The notes under the pieces: model-generated
What the model saw: only the letters and a program-made list of their open reading frames with translations
Database searches by the model: none
What the model was told of the DNA's origin: nothing
Assembly (NCBI GenBank): GCA_026393895.1
Contig: JAPKZG010000034.1
Span: forward strand, 1 to 47,738
Origin: Candidatus Aminicenantota bacterium
GTDB taxonomy: Bacteria > Acidobacteriota > Aminicenantia > Aminicenantales > UBA4085
Length of the DNA: 47,738 nucleotides
Reading direction: 5' to 3'
Made by a program: the position numbers and the translations under genes
Shown: in pieces, positions 46,178 to 47,738 of the stretch
How the letters are laid out: each line of letters begins with the position of its first letter
Position numbering within the stretch: position 1 is the first letter of the stretch

Positions 46178-47738
46178 ATGGAAAAAACCCGCCCTCGGAT
46201 TTCAGTCGTCGTCCTCGTTTGTCTTGCCTTCCTGGTTCCGGCCTCATGCCGCCGAAAGGCGCCTTCGCGTCTCTCCGGCGCGTCGACCGGCGAAATTCAG
46301 GGCGCTCTTGGAATCGTCCATGCCGGGCCGCGCGGCGCGACTGCGGGAGTGCGGGAATCGGATGAAATCGTCGTCGTGTTCGACCATCCCATGGCCCCCT
46401 TGTCCGAGCGCCCCTTCGAGGACTCCACCGCGGTTTTCAAGATCGATCCCGTAGTCGACGGCTCATTCCGGTGGATGGGGACGAGGACCCTGGCCTTCAT
46501 TCCCAAAGTGCGTCTCCCGTACGCCACGGAATTCAAGGTCACCATTCCTTCCGGCACGCGTTCCCTGGACGGATTCGCTTTGAACGGCGATTACGTTTGG
46601 ACGTTCGAGACCCTGCGGCCGCGGCTCGTCCGCCATCTGCCCGCCGGCGACGAGCAGCAGTTACGCCTGGAAACCGAGGCCGTCCTCGTTTTCAACCAGC
46701 CCATGGACGCCTCGAAGGTCCGGGAATTCGTCTCCTTTTCCGGAGTCGACGAGTCCGGGCGGACGGACCAGCCCGCCTTCGATCTATCCCGTCCGGACGA
46801 GAAAACCCTCAAGGACGCGGACATCCCCGTTCCTCCCGAAAGAGTGGTTATCCTTCATCCCCGAAGCAAGCTCCAGACCGGTTTTTCCTATGCCGTCGAA
46901 CTCAAGTCCGGCCTGACCGGCCGGGAAGGGCGTCTTCCTCTTGCGGAAAACGCCCTGTTTCGTTTTTCCACGTTCAAGCAATTCCGCTTCGAAGGCCTGG
47001 AGGAAGAAGACGGCCGGGATCCCCATCGAGCGCTGGCCTTCAATTTTTCCAACCGGGTCATGTACAAGGAATTCGTCGAAAAGATCCGGATCGAACCCAA
47101 AATTGAAATCCCCGAATATTACCGGGAATGGGACCACGGCAATACGACGCTTTGGGTTTCCCTTCCCCTCCAGCCGGATACCAAATATTCCCTCACCCTT
47201 CCGGCCGACCTCCGGGACGATTTCGGAAACGCCCTGGGCCAGGACGAGTCCTGCTCCTTCACGACCGGCGCCTTGGCCCCCTCCGTTAGTCTGACCACCG
47301 GCACCGGGGTCGTGGAATCCTATGGAGACGCGACGTATCCGCTTTACGCCGTCAACACTCCTGAGGTCAGGGTCCGGGCGGCCCGGGTGATTCCGGAGCA
47401 AGCCATTCCCCTTCTCAATACGCAGAAAATTTTTTCCAGCCGGGATTCGTATATGCCCTATTCCGGATTCTATTCCTATGACCGGCCCCTCCTCCTGAAG
47501 CTGCCGCGAAACGAACGCGGATTCGTCCCGATCGCGCTTCGCGACATCGAGCCCGACGGGCATGGGTTCATTTTTCTCGAGGTCGACACTTATTCCGAAG
47601 ATGAATGGATGCGGTACCCGAAAACGTTCCTGCAATTGACGGAACTCGGTATTTCGGGGAAGTTTTCGCCCGAAAATAACGTCATTTGGGTTTCGGCCTT
47701 GAAAACGGGAGAACCCGAACCGGGAGCCGAGATCGAAA
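46178..47738 (+). CDS. Alpha-2-macroglobulin family lipoprotein, N-terminal part
   Basis: 520 codons to the window edge, so only the N-terminal third or so of a protein that usually exceeds 1,500 aa. The signal peptide ends in LVPASC with Cys24 as lipid anchor. Several Ig-like/MG domains follow: IVVVFDHPMAPLSERPF, AVLVFNQPMDASKVREF and LAFNFSNRVMYKEFVEKIRI are Big_5-type strands. Late GRYDDFGNALG-like and VSALKTGEPEPGAEIE segments match the MG3-type start in bacterial A2M. Family members trap proteases in the periplasm, often beside pbpC. The thioester CxEQ motif would lie outside the window, so it cannot be checked. Start ATG 46178 has a strong GGAGG site. Confidence 0.8.
   Translation, partial: MEKTRPRISVVVLVCLAFLVPASCRRKAPSRLSGASTGEIQGALGIVHAGPRGATAGVRESDEIVVVFDHPMAPLSERPFEDSTAVFKIDPVVDGSFRWMGTRTLAFIPKVRLPYATEFKVTIPSGTRSLDGFALNGDYVWTFETLRPRLVRHLPAGDEQQLRLETEAVLVFNQPMDASKVREFVSFSGVDESGRTDQPAFDLSRPDEKTLKDADIPVPPERVVILHPRSKLQTGFSYAVELKSGLTGREGRLPLAENALFRFSTFKQFRFEGLEEEDGRDPHRALAFNFSNRVMYKEFVEKIRIEPKIEIPEYYREWDHGNTTLWVSLPLQPDTKYSLTLPADLRDDFGNALGQDESCSFTTGALAPSVSLTTGTGVVESYGDATYPLYAVNTPEVRVRAARVIPEQAIPLLNTQKIFSSRDSYMPYSGFYSYDRPLLLKLPRNERGFVPIALRDIEPDGHGFIFLEVDTYSEDEWMRYPKTFLQLTELGISGKFSPENNVIWVSALKTGEPEPGAEIE

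Overview
The window (about 47.7 kb, GC-rich, very densely coded) looks like a chromosomal segment of a Gram-negative-type bacterium. The evidence is several outer-membrane beta-barrel proteins with signal peptides, four lipobox lipoproteins, an RlpA/SPOR protein and an alpha-2-macroglobulin-like lipoprotein. The gene mix is a fused formiminotransferase-cyclodeaminase, a split purine pathway with a PurO-type IMP cyclohydrolase, GH57 glucan enzymes, many peptidases and a DUF4416 protein. This would suit an Acidobacteriota/Aminicenantota-like lineage, but that placement is inference. I see no phage, insertion sequence, integrase, CRISPR array, rRNA or tRNA. No gap between genes exceeds about 210 bases.

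Layout. 1-4355: a cut-off membrane protein, rlmI and mutT on the minus strand, then glgA on the plus strand and a beta-barrel protein on the minus strand. 4440-12595 (minus): one long run read from right to left as purO, AICAR transformylase, a stand-alone LigD phosphoesterase domain, an M28 peptidase lipoprotein, two GH57 alpha-glucan enzymes and galT. Together with glgA this gives an alpha-glucan storage and remodelling block. 12731-20828: LOG-family nucleosidase, VanZ-like protein, RlpA, two tandem paralogous outer-membrane proteins, a GH63-type glycosidase and another beta-barrel. 20933-26557 (plus): M20 peptidase, class V aminotransferase plus serA (serine synthesis), cysteine desulfurase and a homocysteine methyltransferase. 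26541-27080 (minus): DUF4416.

27183-34394 (plus) is a tight housekeeping operon: asnS, rimO, pgpA, cinA, thpR, plsY, gpsA and a TPR lipoprotein. Most neighbours overlap by ATGA. 34408-41757 holds metK (minus), then a CBM9-like protein, two M16-type proteins, the fused FTCD and a GGDEF protein. 41965-44477 (minus) is a zinc ABC transporter (znuA-znuC-znuB). 44594-47738 (plus) is a PepD-type dipeptidase and the start of an alpha-2-macroglobulin-like protein.

The observations I rate highest are these. (1) asnS and rimO are one continuous reading frame, because the asnS 3' end appears to have lost about 26 nt; the expected C-terminal residues LYRIYP and a stop are still readable in the next frame. 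(2) Promoter-like sequences recur with a -10 hexamer ending 7-9 nt before the start codon of genes that lack a Shine-Dalgarno sequence, which points to leaderless transcription; mutT and glgA even share one -35 element. (3) A PurO-type IMP cyclohydrolase is coupled to a stand-alone AICAR transformylase. (4) Both members of an M16 pair lack HxxEH. (5) An 85-bp direct repeat copies the end of the GGDEF gene.
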